The notes under the pieces are model-generated. The model was given only the letters and a program-made list of their open reading frames with translations, ran no database searches and was not told the DNA's origin. A DNA stretch of 28,558 nucleotides from CAYVKM01 sp964452045. GTDB lineage: Bacteria; Calditrichota; Calditrichia; RBG-13-44-9. This document shows positions 1-7,020 of the stretch, in pieces. Position 1 is the first letter of the stretch, and every line of letters starts with the position of its first letter. The stretch is from positions 1 to 28,558 of the forward strand of contig CAYVKM010000045.1 of the NCBI GenBank assembly GCA_964452045.1, read 5' to 3'. The translations under genes were made by a program, and so were the position numbers.

Positions 1-740
1 TCCTCTTTCACCCAGTCGTAACCATATTCTTCCAGATGAAGGGCCAATTCCTTATCACCTGATTCCACAATTTTGCCCTGATAGAGCACATGGACAAAAT
101 CCGGAATAATAAAATTGAGCAATCTCTGGTAATGAGTTACTACGATAAAAGCATTATCTTTCGTTCTGAGTTTATTTACCCCATCGGCAACTATTTTTAG
201 CGCATCAATATCCAGACCGGAATCAGTTTCGTCCATGATTGCCAGACATGGCTCCAGCATCGCCATCTGGAAGATCTCATTACGCTTTTTTTCACCGCCG
301 GAGAATCCTTCATTCACCGATCGGGAAATAAATTTCTCGTCCATCTGGACCAGGTTGAGTTTTTCCCTCATGGTGGAGAGAAAAGTCCGGGCGTTTAATG
401 ATTCCTGTCCCCGGTAATTGCGGATTTCGTTCACAGCCTGTTTGAGAAAATTAGCCATACTAACACCCGGGATTTCCACCGGGTATTGAAATGCCAGAAA
501 CAATCCTTCTCTGGCCCGGTCCTCCGGCGCCATTTCCAGAAGATCATGTCCTTTAAAGGTAACACTACCGTTCAATATTTCATATTCTTCTTTCCCGGCT
601 AAAACATTTGCCAGGGTGCTTTTCCCGGATCCATTGGGTCCCATAATGGCATGTAGTTCACCAGGCTTTACTTCCAGATCAATTCCCTTCAGAATTTCGG
701 TATTTTCCACGGCCACTCTCAGATTCGATATTTTTAACAT
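1..740 (-). CDS. sufC: SufC, Fe-S assembly ABC-type ATPase (C-terminus cut by window edge)
   Basis: SufC is the cytosolic ATPase of the SufBC(D) scaffold, which builds Fe-S clusters. From the ATG at 740 the minus strand reads 246 codons without a stop and then leaves the window. The family is about 250 residues long, so only a few residues are missing. Visible motifs in order are Walker A GPNGSGKST, the Q-loop LAFQYP, the ABC signature GFSGGEKKRNE, Walker B LAIMDETDSGLD and the switch histidine in VVTHYQ. A GAGGA ribosome site lies about 10 nt before the ATG. It follows sufB after a 49-nt gap in the same direction, so the two are probably one transcript. SufD is not in the window and may lie just beyond the left edge. 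The assignment is secure. Confidence 0.97.
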   Translation of the reverse strand, partial: MLKISNLRVAVENTEILKGIDLEVKPGELHAIMGPNGSGKSTLANVLAGKEEYEILNGSVTFKGHDLLEMAPEDRAREGLFLAFQYPVEIPGVSMANFLKQAVNEIRNYRGQESLNARTFLSTMREKLNLVQMDEKFISRSVNEGFSGGEKKRNEIFQMAMLEPCLAIMDETDSGLDIDALKIVADGVNKLRTKDNAFIVVTHYQRLLNFIIPDFVHVLYQGKIVESGDKELALHLEEYGYDWVKE

Positions 741-789
741 GTTCTTACATTCCTCTGTTTTCATTTCTTTTCATGATAATCTTTAATTT

Positions 790-2253
790 TTAACCAACGC
801 TGCCTTCCAGACTAATCTCCAGCAATTTTTGCGCTTCAACCGCAAATTCCATTGGCAGTTCTTTAAACACCTCTTTACAATATCCGTTTATCACCAGGGC
901 AATGGCATTTTCCGTATCGATCCCTCGCTGATTGAGGTAAAAAATCTGGTCCTCACCAACTTTGGAGGTTGTGGCTTCATGCTCAATACGGGCGGTCTTA
1001 TTTTTGATTTCCAGATAGGGGAAAGTATGGGCGCCACATTTATCACCAATTAAAAGCGAATCGCACTGAGAAAAATTTCTGGCATTCTCTGCACTCTCGT
1101 AAACCTTTACCAACCCACGATATGAATTGTTGCTTCGGCCTGCTGAGATTCCCTTGGAAACAATTCGGCTTTTAGTGTTCTTTCCGACGTGGGTCATCTT
1201 TGTGCCGGTATCCGCCTGTTGCAAATTGTTAGTGAACGCTACCGAATGAAAGACGCCCTCTGAATTATCTCCTTGCAGAATTACGCTGGGATATTTCCAG
1301 GTTATGGCGGACCCGGTTTCCACCTGGGTCCAGGAGATCTTCGAATTTTCGCCTTCACATAGTCCACGTTTGGTCACAAAGTTGTAAATACCACCTTTAC
1401 CGTTTTCATCACCCGGGTACCAGTTCTGCACCGTCGAATATTTGATCTCGGCATCCTTGTGGGCGATGAGTTCCACTACCGCTGCATGAAGTTGGTTTTC
1501 ATCCCGGATAGGTGCGGTGCATCCCTCCAGATAACTAACATAAGATCCTTCGTCAGCAATGATCAGGGTTCTTTCAAACTGTCCGGTATTTGCCGCATTT
1601 ATCCGGAAATAAGTGGATAATTCCATGGGACACTTGACACCTTTGGGAATATAGGCGAAGGATCCATCGCTGAACACGGCTGAATTCAGGGCAGCGAAGA
1701 AATTATCTCCCTGGGGTACTACTTTGCCCAAATATTTCTTTACCAGCTCCGGATGTTGCTGAATGGCTTCGGACATCGAGCAGAAGATAATGCCTAGTTC
1801 CTGTAATTCTTTCTTAAAGGTTGTGGCAACCGAGACACTATCCATTACTGCATCCACCGCAACTCCGGCCAGCCTTTTTTGTTCTTCCAGGGGAATACCC
1901 AGTTTATCAAATGTCTCAATTAACTTGGGATCCACTTCATCCAGGCTTTTCAGATCTGGTTTCTTTTTGGGTGCAGCATAATAAATGGCATTCTGATAAT
2001 CGATGGGTGGATAATGAATGAAAGCCCATTTGGGTTCCTTCATTTTTGACCAGCGGCGGAACGCCTTCAGACGCCATTCCAGCATGAACTCAGGTTCCTT
2101 TTTTCGGGCGGAAATAAAGCGAATGGTATCTTCATTCAAACCCTTTGGAGCGGAATCCATTTCGATATCAGTAGTAAATCCGTACTTATATTCCCGTTTG
2201 GTTATCTCATCCAGGGTTTCCTGTTCCGATAATTTGTGTTCATCAGATGGCAT
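790..2253 (-). CDS. sufB: SufB, Fe-S cluster assembly scaffold protein
   Basis: SufB is the scaffold subunit on which the Suf system assembles nascent Fe-S clusters, working with SufC in the cytosol. The protein is about 487 residues, the usual length, and carries family hallmarks such as KEYKYGF-like REYKYGFTTDIE near the N-terminus, PKGVKCPMELSTYFRIN and EGCTAP in the middle, and the conserved cysteine region SQCDSLLIGDKCGAHTFPY near the C-terminus. The frame is open back to an ATG at 2265, but that ATG has no ribosome site. The ATGs at 2256 and 2253 follow GAGG, with 6 nt of spacing to the second, and the predicted promoter would start transcription near 2279. I therefore chose 2253. It is the first gene of a leftward sufBC unit divergent from the rrf2-sufSU unit. 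Confidence 0.97.
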   Translation of the reverse strand: MPSDEHKLSEQETLDEITKREYKYGFTTDIEMDSAPKGLNEDTIRFISARKKEPEFMLEWRLKAFRRWSKMKEPKWAFIHYPPIDYQNAIYYAAPKKKPDLKSLDEVDPKLIETFDKLGIPLEEQKRLAGVAVDAVMDSVSVATTFKKELQELGIIFCSMSEAIQQHPELVKKYLGKVVPQGDNFFAALNSAVFSDGSFAYIPKGVKCPMELSTYFRINAANTGQFERTLIIADEGSYVSYLEGCTAPIRDENQLHAAVVELIAHKDAEIKYSTVQNWYPGDENGKGGIYNFVTKRGLCEGENSKISWTQVETGSAITWKYPSVILQGDNSEGVFHSVAFTNNLQQADTGTKMTHVGKNTKSRIVSKGISAGRSNNSYRGLVKVYESAENARNFSQCDSLLIGDKCGAHTFPYLEIKNKTARIEHEATTSKVGEDQIFYLNQRGIDTENAIALVINGYCKEVFKELPMEFAVEAQKLLEISLEGSVG

Positions 2254-2285
2254 CATTTTCCTCATTGTATTTTTTTTGACCCGAA

Positions 2286-2314
2286 ATTATAAAGCATTTG
2301 TACAAAAAAGTCAA
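2286..2314 (-). promoter_or_regulatory. Predicted promoter of sufBC
   Basis: On the minus strand TTGACT (2314-2309) and TATAAT (2291-2286) are separated by exactly 17 nt. This is close to an ideal housekeeping-sigma promoter and points toward sufB, giving a 5' leader of roughly 25 nt to the start at 2253. The call rests on sequence pattern only. Confidence 0.75.
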
Positions 2315-2431
2315 GATTTAATATAAAAAAAATTGCTTTTTTTCTTTCCTTTTATGTCTACTAAATCATACTGATGGAACTGAGTGATGTTCCGGCAGAT
2401 TTTCCCAGGAGTAATCAAAAGAAAAATCTTT

Positions 2432-2460
2432 TTGAACCGGAAACTTTATTTATGTATATT
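2432..2460 (+). promoter_or_regulatory. Predicted promoter of the rrf2-Rieske-sufSU operon
   Basis: TTGAAC (2432-2437) and TATATT (2455-2460) are separated by 17 nt on the plus strand, about 30 nt before the regulator's likely ATG at 2496. It is back to back with the sufBC promoter. About 115 nt lie between the two -35 boxes, a natural place for the Rrf2 regulator to bind, although I could not see a clear operator palindrome. Confidence 0.65.
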
Positions 2461-2495
2461 TTTTTAAAATAAGACTAATTTTGTCGGATTTAAAT

Positions 2496-2948
2496 ATGTT
2501 GCGATTTAGTAAAAAAGCGGAATATGCCCTGATTGCTCTTTTACATATGGCTCGAAAACCGGCAAAAGGGCTGACCACCAGTAAAGAACTCTCCGACCAG
2601 TATCATATTCCGCTGGAACTGATGGGCAAGGTATTGCAATCTTTGGTCAGAAACGGATTGGTAAATTCAGTGCAGGGCGTGAAAGGTGGTTACCTGTTAA
2701 ATAGTAAGATTGATAACTTGAGTATCAGCCAGGTGATTCGCGCTGTTGATAAGCCAATAAAAATTGTAAAATGTATTGAAAATCAGCATGTGTTGGATTG
2801 TAGCCAAATTTTATATTGCAACATCCGCAGTCCCATGGAAATATTACAGGATAAGCTGGAAGCTATTTTTGAGGGGATCACAGTGAGTGATTTAAAAGAG
2901 GAAATGCTGAAGACTAAAATAAATACGGAATCGACCGGCGTTGTATAG
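2496..2948 (+). CDS. Rrf2/IscR-family transcriptional regulator, probably Fe-S sensing
   Basis: This 150-residue protein has the Rrf2 winged-helix layout: an N-terminal MLRFSKKAEYALIAL helix, the recognition region LELMGKVLQSLVRNGLV, and the wing QGVKGGYLL. Three cysteines at positions 93, 102 and 108, in the loop before the dimerisation helix, match the place where IscR-type members bind a [2Fe-2S] cluster, so it can plausibly report Fe-S status. The frame extends back to a TTG at 2481. The ATG at 2496 gives the family's standard N-terminus, so I preferred it. It is the first gene of the rightward Suf operon and diverges from sufBC, so it likely controls both units. Its cluster and operators are inferred, not seen. 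Confidence 0.92.
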   Translation: MLRFSKKAEYALIALLHMARKPAKGLTTSKELSDQYHIPLELMGKVLQSLVRNGLVNSVQGVKGGYLLNSKIDNLSISQVIRAVDKPIKIVKCIENQHVLDCSQILYCNIRSPMEILQDKLEAIFEGITVSDLKEEMLKTKINTESTGVV

Positions 2949-2976
2949 GGATTAGTGAGAAGCAAGGACAGTAAAT

Positions 2977-3288
2977 ATGTCACCATGGATTAGAATTGAT
3001 CAGGAAGCCAATTATTCTGGCCCGGTACAGGTTTATGAGCATGAAGGAAATCCCATCGCCGTATTCAAACTGGATGATGGGTATTATGCCATCCATAACA
3101 TCTGTTCTCATGAACATGCGCTTCTCTCTGAAGGTGAAATTGAAGATTCGGAAATCGAATGTCCCCTGCATGGAGCCATCTTTGATATTAAGTCGGGTAA
3201 GAATTTAACTTTACCGGCCGTTTTGCCGGTAAAATCCTATCCGGTAAAAGTAGAAAACGGGGAAATTTATTTGCAGGTGGATGAATAA
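2977..3288 (+). CDS. Rieske-type [2Fe-2S] ferredoxin
   Basis: This small soluble Rieske protein has 103 residues and no signal peptide. The cluster ligands are visible as C43-S-H45 and C62-P-L-H65 (C-x-H and C-x2-H), with the usual 16-residue gap and a Pro-loop-like continuation. It resembles the ferredoxin components of ring-hydroxylating oxygenases and NirD, but no oxygenase or nitrite reductase is nearby. It lies 28 nt after the Rrf2 regulator and 17 nt before sufS. Similar Rieske ferredoxins occur in suf operons of other bacteria, for example actinobacteria, where an electron-supplying role in cluster assembly is suspected. The fold is certain; the role is inferred from context. Confidence 0.93.
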   Translation: MSPWIRIDQEANYSGPVQVYEHEGNPIAVFKLDDGYYAIHNICSHEHALLSEGEIEDSEIECPLHGAIFDIKSGKNLTLPAVLPVKSYPVKVENGEIYLQVDE

Positions 3289-3305
3289 TGTTTTTGGAGA
3301 ATTGA

Positions 3306-4595
3306 ATGTCTAATTCAATAATTGAAGAAAAAATAACCACCACTGAAGATATTTTGGATGTGGGTAAAATCCGAGAGGATTTTCCAATTCTGCGGGAAGA
3401 GTTCTCAACTACCTCGGGCGGGAAGAAAAAGTTGGTCTATCTGGACAACGCTGCGACCACTCAAAAACCGCAGCAGGTAATAGATGCTCTGCGAAATTAC
3501 TATGAACATCAGAATGCCAATGTGCACCGAGCCATTCACAAATTGGGGGAAAGGGCGACTCAGGCCTATGAGGAGAGCCGGGTGAAGGTGGCAAAGTTTA
3601 TTAATGCTCCCTCGGTGAATGAGGTGGTATTTACCCGCGGCACGACGGAATCGATCAACCTGGTGGCGCATGCCTGGGGCCGGAAATTCTTGAAAGAGGG
3701 TGATGAAATTATTCTGAGCGAAATGGAGCATCATAGTAACCTCATCCCCTGGCAATTGCTGGCCCGGGAAAAGGGGATAAAACTGCGCTTCATCATGTTT
3801 TCCAAATCAAAAGGTACCCTCAATATTTCCAACCTGGATGGATTAATCAACGACCGGACTCGACTGATTTCGGTGACCCATATGTCCAATGTGTTCGGCA
3901 CTATTAATCCGGTGCGGGGCATCATTCAGAAAGCACATGAACATGGTATACCGGTGCTGCTGGATGGAGCCCAGGGTGTACCGCATCTGCCCACCGATGT
4001 CCAGGAGATGGATTGCGATTTCTTGGCATTCTCCAGTCATAAGATGTGCGGGCCGACCGGAATTGGGGTGCTGTATGCCAAGGCAAAGTATTTGGAAGAG
4101 ATGGATCCGTATCAGGGTGGGGGAGAGATGATTCGTTCGGTCTGGCTGGACAAGGCCACCTGGAATGATATCCCGCATAAATTTGAAGCGGGTACACCGA
4201 ACATCGCGGGGGCAATTGGTTTTGGCGCAGCTATTGATTACCTTACCAAAATTGGGATGGGCAGAATCACCAAGTACGAGCAAAAGCTTACCACATATGC
4301 CCTAACTAAAATGCGGGGTATTGAGGATATGCGGATTTTTGGCTCCGCACCGTTCCGGGGTGGGGTAATCTCATTTTATCTGGGAAATATTCATCCCCAT
4401 GACATGGCCCAATTCCTGGATAATGAAGGAATTGCCGTCCGGGCCGGACATCATTGTGCCCAGCCGGTAATGCGAAAGCTGGAAGTGCCGGCCACTACCA
4501 GGGCCAGCTTTTATTTTTATAACACCTATCAGGAAGTAGATAAATTAGTTGAACAAATAGAAAAAGCCAGGGAGTTTTTTGGATATGGAATTTGA
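3306..4595 (+). CDS. sufS: SufS, cysteine desulfurase (class II)
   Basis: SufS is a PLP enzyme that removes sulfur from cysteine to give alanine and a protein persulfide for Fe-S assembly. The 429 residues include LVYLDNAATTQKPQ near the N-terminus, the PLP lysine K246 in SSHKMCGPTG, and the persulfide cysteine C384 in RAGHHCAQP. The short loop around that cysteine is typical of group II (SufS) enzymes, which need a sulfur-accepting partner. That partner, SufU, overlaps the 3' end. A leader of about 20 residues precedes the usual start region, making the protein slightly longer than many homologues. The ATG follows TTTTGGAGA with good spacing. Confidence 0.97.
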   Translation: MSNSIIEEKITTTEDILDVGKIREDFPILREEFSTTSGGKKKLVYLDNAATTQKPQQVIDALRNYYEHQNANVHRAIHKLGERATQAYEESRVKVAKFINAPSVNEVVFTRGTTESINLVAHAWGRKFLKEGDEIILSEMEHHSNLIPWQLLAREKGIKLRFIMFSKSKGTLNISNLDGLINDRTRLISVTHMSNVFGTINPVRGIIQKAHEHGIPVLLDGAQGVPHLPTDVQEMDCDFLAFSSHKMCGPTGIGVLYAKAKYLEEMDPYQGGGEMIRSVWLDKATWNDIPHKFEAGTPNIAGAIGFGAAIDYLTKIGMGRITKYEQKLTTYALTKMRGIEDMRIFGSAPFRGGVISFYLGNIHPHDMAQFLDNEGIAVRAGHHCAQPVMRKLEVPATTRASFYFYNTYQEVDKLVEQIEKAREFFGYGI

Positions 4596-5031
4596 TGAAC
4601 TTTATCAGGACATAATTCTGGATCATTACCGCCACCCCCATAACTTTGGGGAGGGAGATCCGCTTTGCACTCAGGTGGAACTCGATAATCCGGTTTGTGG
4701 AGACCACATTAAACTGACTCTTGAAATTGATGAGAAGGGGATAGTGAAAAACCTGAAATTCAGTGGAAGTGGTTGTGCCATCAGTGTGGCTTCGGCTTCC
4801 ATTATGACCGATGAAATTAAGGGAAAAACGGTAGAAGAAGCGGAAGCGATTATTAAGGATGTGCTGGAAACCATGACCGGCAAACGCGAACCGGATTCGC
4901 TGGATCAGCATGGGGATTTGGTGGCATTAAAGGGTGTGATCAAATTTCCGGTTCGGGTAAAATGTGCTACCCTAGCCTGGCATGCGGTAAAGGATGCGGT
5001 GCATAAATATGAAGAAGAAGAATCGAAATAA
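4585..5031 (+). CDS. sufU: SufU, zinc-dependent sulfur acceptor for SufS
   Basis: SufU takes the persulfide sulfur from SufS and passes it to the SufBC scaffold. Using the ATG at 4585, the 148-residue protein has zinc and sulfur ligands C38-G-D40, C64 (SGSGCAIS) and C127 (VKCATLAW), the pattern of SufU rather than the IscU scaffold. The 19-residue insertion typical of SufU is present in the GKREPDSLDQHGDL region. A TTG at 4579 could also start the frame, but GGGAG at 4570-4574 suits the ATG better. The start overlaps the end of sufS by 11 nt, which implies translational coupling. It is the last gene of the operon and is followed by a terminator. Confidence 0.95.
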   Translation: MEFDELYQDIILDHYRHPHNFGEGDPLCTQVELDNPVCGDHIKLTLEIDEKGIVKNLKFSGSGCAISVASASIMTDEIKGKTVEEAEAIIKDVLETMTGKREPDSLDQHGDLVALKGVIKFPVRVKCATLAWHAVKDAVHKYEEEESK

Positions 5032-5045
5032 TCGAATCAGGCGTG

Positions 5046-5085
5046 AAAAAAAATCCCGGCATCAGAAAGATACCGGGATTTTTTT
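5046..5085. terminator. Bidirectional rho-independent terminator between sufU and the selenoprotein gene
   Basis: An A-run, the stem ATCCCGG pairing with CCGGGAT (with an inner ATC/GAT helix and an AGAAA loop), and a T-run of seven form a symmetric hairpin. It can end the rightward suf transcript and also the leftward transcript of 5103-6554, since the two genes converge here. Confidence 0.9.
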
Positions 5086-5102
5086 GTTGATATTATTTGT
5101 AA

Positions 5103-5363
5103 CTATTTCATTAGAATCATTTTCCGGGTTTGGGAGAAACTTCCGGCTTGTAAGCGGTAAATATATACGCCGCTTGCCAATTCGCCAGCACGAGATGCAT
5201 TCCATTGGTATTTGTAAATTCCGGCAGGTAATCTATCCGAAACAATTGTGGCAACCTCTTCCCCGGTTATAGTAAATATTTTCAGCGAAACCTGGGTGGC
5301 CTCGGGCAGGTCAAATTCAATTGTGGTAGTAGGGTTAAACGGATTAGGATAATTCTGCTTCAG
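5103..5363 (-). repeat. Copy A of a 261-bp sorting-tail repeat
   Basis: This segment encodes the last 86 residues and stop of the selenoprotein. It aligns without gaps to 6760-7020 with long identical runs, such as the one spanning the codons for KYQWNASRAG and the one for PFNPTTTIEFDLP. Confidence 0.85.
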
Positions 5364-6554
5364 GGAGTAAGTCTTTGGCAAATTTTGGTTGCTGTTCTGG
5401 ATACCAACTATGACATCGGTACTATCGCTCCAGAAGTAATTGCCATTGCTGTATATATCCATTTTAAAGTGAATGGTATAAGAGTTTGGTAGACTGGAGA
5501 AGATAATTCCAAAATTATTCTGATTTACCACGATTTGTCCTGGATCGACGTCACCATAATTTTGGGTTGATCCCAAAATGCTGCTGACCAGCGGATCCGA
5601 TGTAGATAGGCGAGCACTGATATTTTCCGCAGTTTTAGTCTGCCCGTCATTTCGTAATTCGAATTTAAAATAAATTTTATTCGGTGGAATACGTACTACC
5701 TCATAATAACCATTGATGGCAATGGGTCCAATGGTGGTGAATCGTGCCTGATCGGCGAACAGGCTTTGAACGTTGTTGTCCAGATCGGTCATTTTTATTC
5801 CCACGGCAAACTCATTTTCCTGTGAGAGTGGTGGCAGATAACCGCCATAGAGTAAATCCCCGGCCTGACCATCATCATGATTCCCATCATCATAAAGTGG
5901 GATTGAATCAGTTACAGATCCATCAAGACTGCTGATTATCGATTTAACCGAGATATTATAATTGGCTGGGTTTACCATCTGAGCGTTAATGGTCAAGGTA
6001 TCAATGTTTTTACGCATAAACCGACCGCTCACTGAAGCATTCTGTATACTGACCGGTGAAAAATAATTGTTGAGAATGGATAAAAGCAGAGGTTCATCAT
6101 AATCATAAAAAGTATAAAGAACCATCATAGAGGTGTCCAGGATAGTATTATGCGGGATATAACCCATTCCATACTGATTATAAACCTGATATACCGGATC
6201 GAGGAGAATCTCATAGGTAAGGCCCAGATTACTGGCCCAGTTTGATACTGTAGCTAAAGGTTCATTTATGTCAATGCCGAATACTTTCAGACCATAGGGG
6301 CCATAAACTTTCCAGACATTATTTTCTAAATTCGGAGCCTCCGAATTACAGCTACCTCACCAGGTAGCAAAAAAATTCAGCAGGATAACATCTCCGGTAT
6401 AATTATAAAGCGAGACTGGCGTGCTATTGAGGTTGTTCAGGGTAAAATCTGATACCGTATCTCCCACGGCATATTGTGCCTGAGAAGTAAACGCAAGGCA
6501 AAGCAAAAGCAGTGGGATGTAAAAAATAAGATGGTAATTTTTTGGTTTTTTCAT
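5103..6554 (-). CDS. Predicted exported selenoprotein: TlpA/redoxin-like domain (UGSC) with C-terminal sorting tail
   Basis: Read through one in-frame UGA, this is a single 483-residue protein. Residues 1-26 are a signal peptide (MKKPKN, then a hydrophobic core ending SQA). Residues 28 to about 160 form a thioredoxin/AhpC-TSA-like domain with VGDTVSDFTL, LNFFATW, the active site U66-G-S-C69 where relatives have CxxC, GLKVFGIDINEP, and the cis-proline loop GYIP at 130-133. A middle region has a DDG-rich motif (YDDGNHDDGQAGD). Residues from about 397 are a YPNPFNPTT-type sorting tail ending KMILMK. UGA is a normal stop elsewhere in the window, so the code is standard. The codons on both sides of the UGA stay open and in frame, and a SECIS-like hairpin follows it. 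A strong GAGGAGGA ribosome site (6561-6568) supports the start. The alternative is a Cys-to-stop nonsense mutation. Function is likely thiol/selenol redox chemistry at the cell surface; the substrate is unknown. Confidence 0.85.
6329..6347 (-). promoter_or_regulatory. Predicted bacterial SECIS hairpin
   Basis: The minus-strand RNA forms AAUUCGGA-GGC-UCCGAAUU, a perfect 8-bp stem with a three-base loop starting with GG at 6339. Seventeen bases separate the UGA from the loop. Published rules for bacterial SECIS elements call for an apical loop of 3-14 nt with a G in its first two positions, placed about 16-37 nt after UGA. This hairpin satisfies them. A lower CU/AG pairing may extend the stem. 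No U bulge of the E. coli fdhF type is seen. Confidence 0.75.
6357..6359 (-). other. In-frame UGA, predicted selenocysteine codon (Sec66)
   Basis: The codon follows FFATW and precedes GSC on the minus strand, exactly at the first cysteine of the thioredoxin CxxC motif. Replacement of that residue by Sec is a recurrent pattern in known redox selenoproteins. Confidence 0.82.
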
Positions 6555-6642
6555 AAAATATCCTCCTCACTTAGTTATCTTGATTTATCTCTGTAAACGA
6601 ACATTTTTCATTTGTGGAGCAAATCATTCAATATTTTTGAGC

Positions 6643-6670
6643 AATTTACAAAAAAAACTAAAATTGTCAA
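6643..6670 (-). promoter_or_regulatory. Predicted promoter of the selenoprotein gene
   Basis: On the minus strand a perfect TTGACA (6670-6665) is followed after 16 nt by TAAATT (6648-6643). Transcription would begin about 80 nt before the ATG at 6554. The 6571-6759 interval is otherwise AT-rich and shows no terminator for the upstream gene's opposite end. Confidence 0.55.
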
Positions 6671-6759
6671 TATTCGATAAAAATAATTCCAAATCGTCAT
6701 TAAAAGAGATTCGAAAAGAACCCTGCTTTAATTATTAGAATAGACTCAGAATTTGACAT

Positions 6760-7020
6760 TTATTTCATCAGAATCATTTTTTTCGTTTGCAAAACGCTTC
6801 CGGTCTTTAACCGATACAGGTAGATCCCACTGGCTATAACGCCAGCACGAGATGCATTCCATTGGTATTTGTAAGTGCCGGCAGTTAATCTGTCCGAGAG
6901 GATAGTAGCGACTTCTTCTCCAGTAACAGTATATATTTTCAGCGAAACCTGGCCGGCCACCGGCAGGTCAAATTCAATTGTGGTAGTGGGGTTAAACGGA
7001 TTGGGGTAGTTCTGCTTCAG
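6760..7020 (-). repeat. Copy B of the 261-bp sorting-tail repeat
   Basis: This segment encodes the last 86 residues and stop of the 581-residue exported protein. It has the same length and frame as copy A at 5103-5363. The copies differ mainly at third codon positions and a few residues (for example EAT versus VAG), so duplication or gene conversion of the tail module is likely. Confidence 0.85.

Noticed and set aside
3843..4283. A 146-residue ORF antisense to sufS
   Set aside because: It overlaps the PLP-lysine region of sufS entirely and has no ribosome site or family resemblance.
5103..6167. A separate 354-residue gene starting at the ATG at 6167
   Set aside because: There is no ribosome site or signal peptide at that ATG. 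It would begin in the middle of a redoxin domain, at the cis-proline loop, whose first half lies upstream in the same frame.
6357..6359. Nonsense mutation or sequencing error making a pseudogene
   Set aside because: It cannot be fully excluded, but it is disfavoured. The change falls exactly on the catalytic Cys, a SECIS-like hairpin follows, and the remaining 417 codons are intact with a conserved tail.
6357..6359. UGA reassigned to Trp or Gly genome-wide
   Set aside because: UGA ends several clear genes in this window (sufS, coxB, actC, actD, the cytochrome c fusion gene) at expected lengths.
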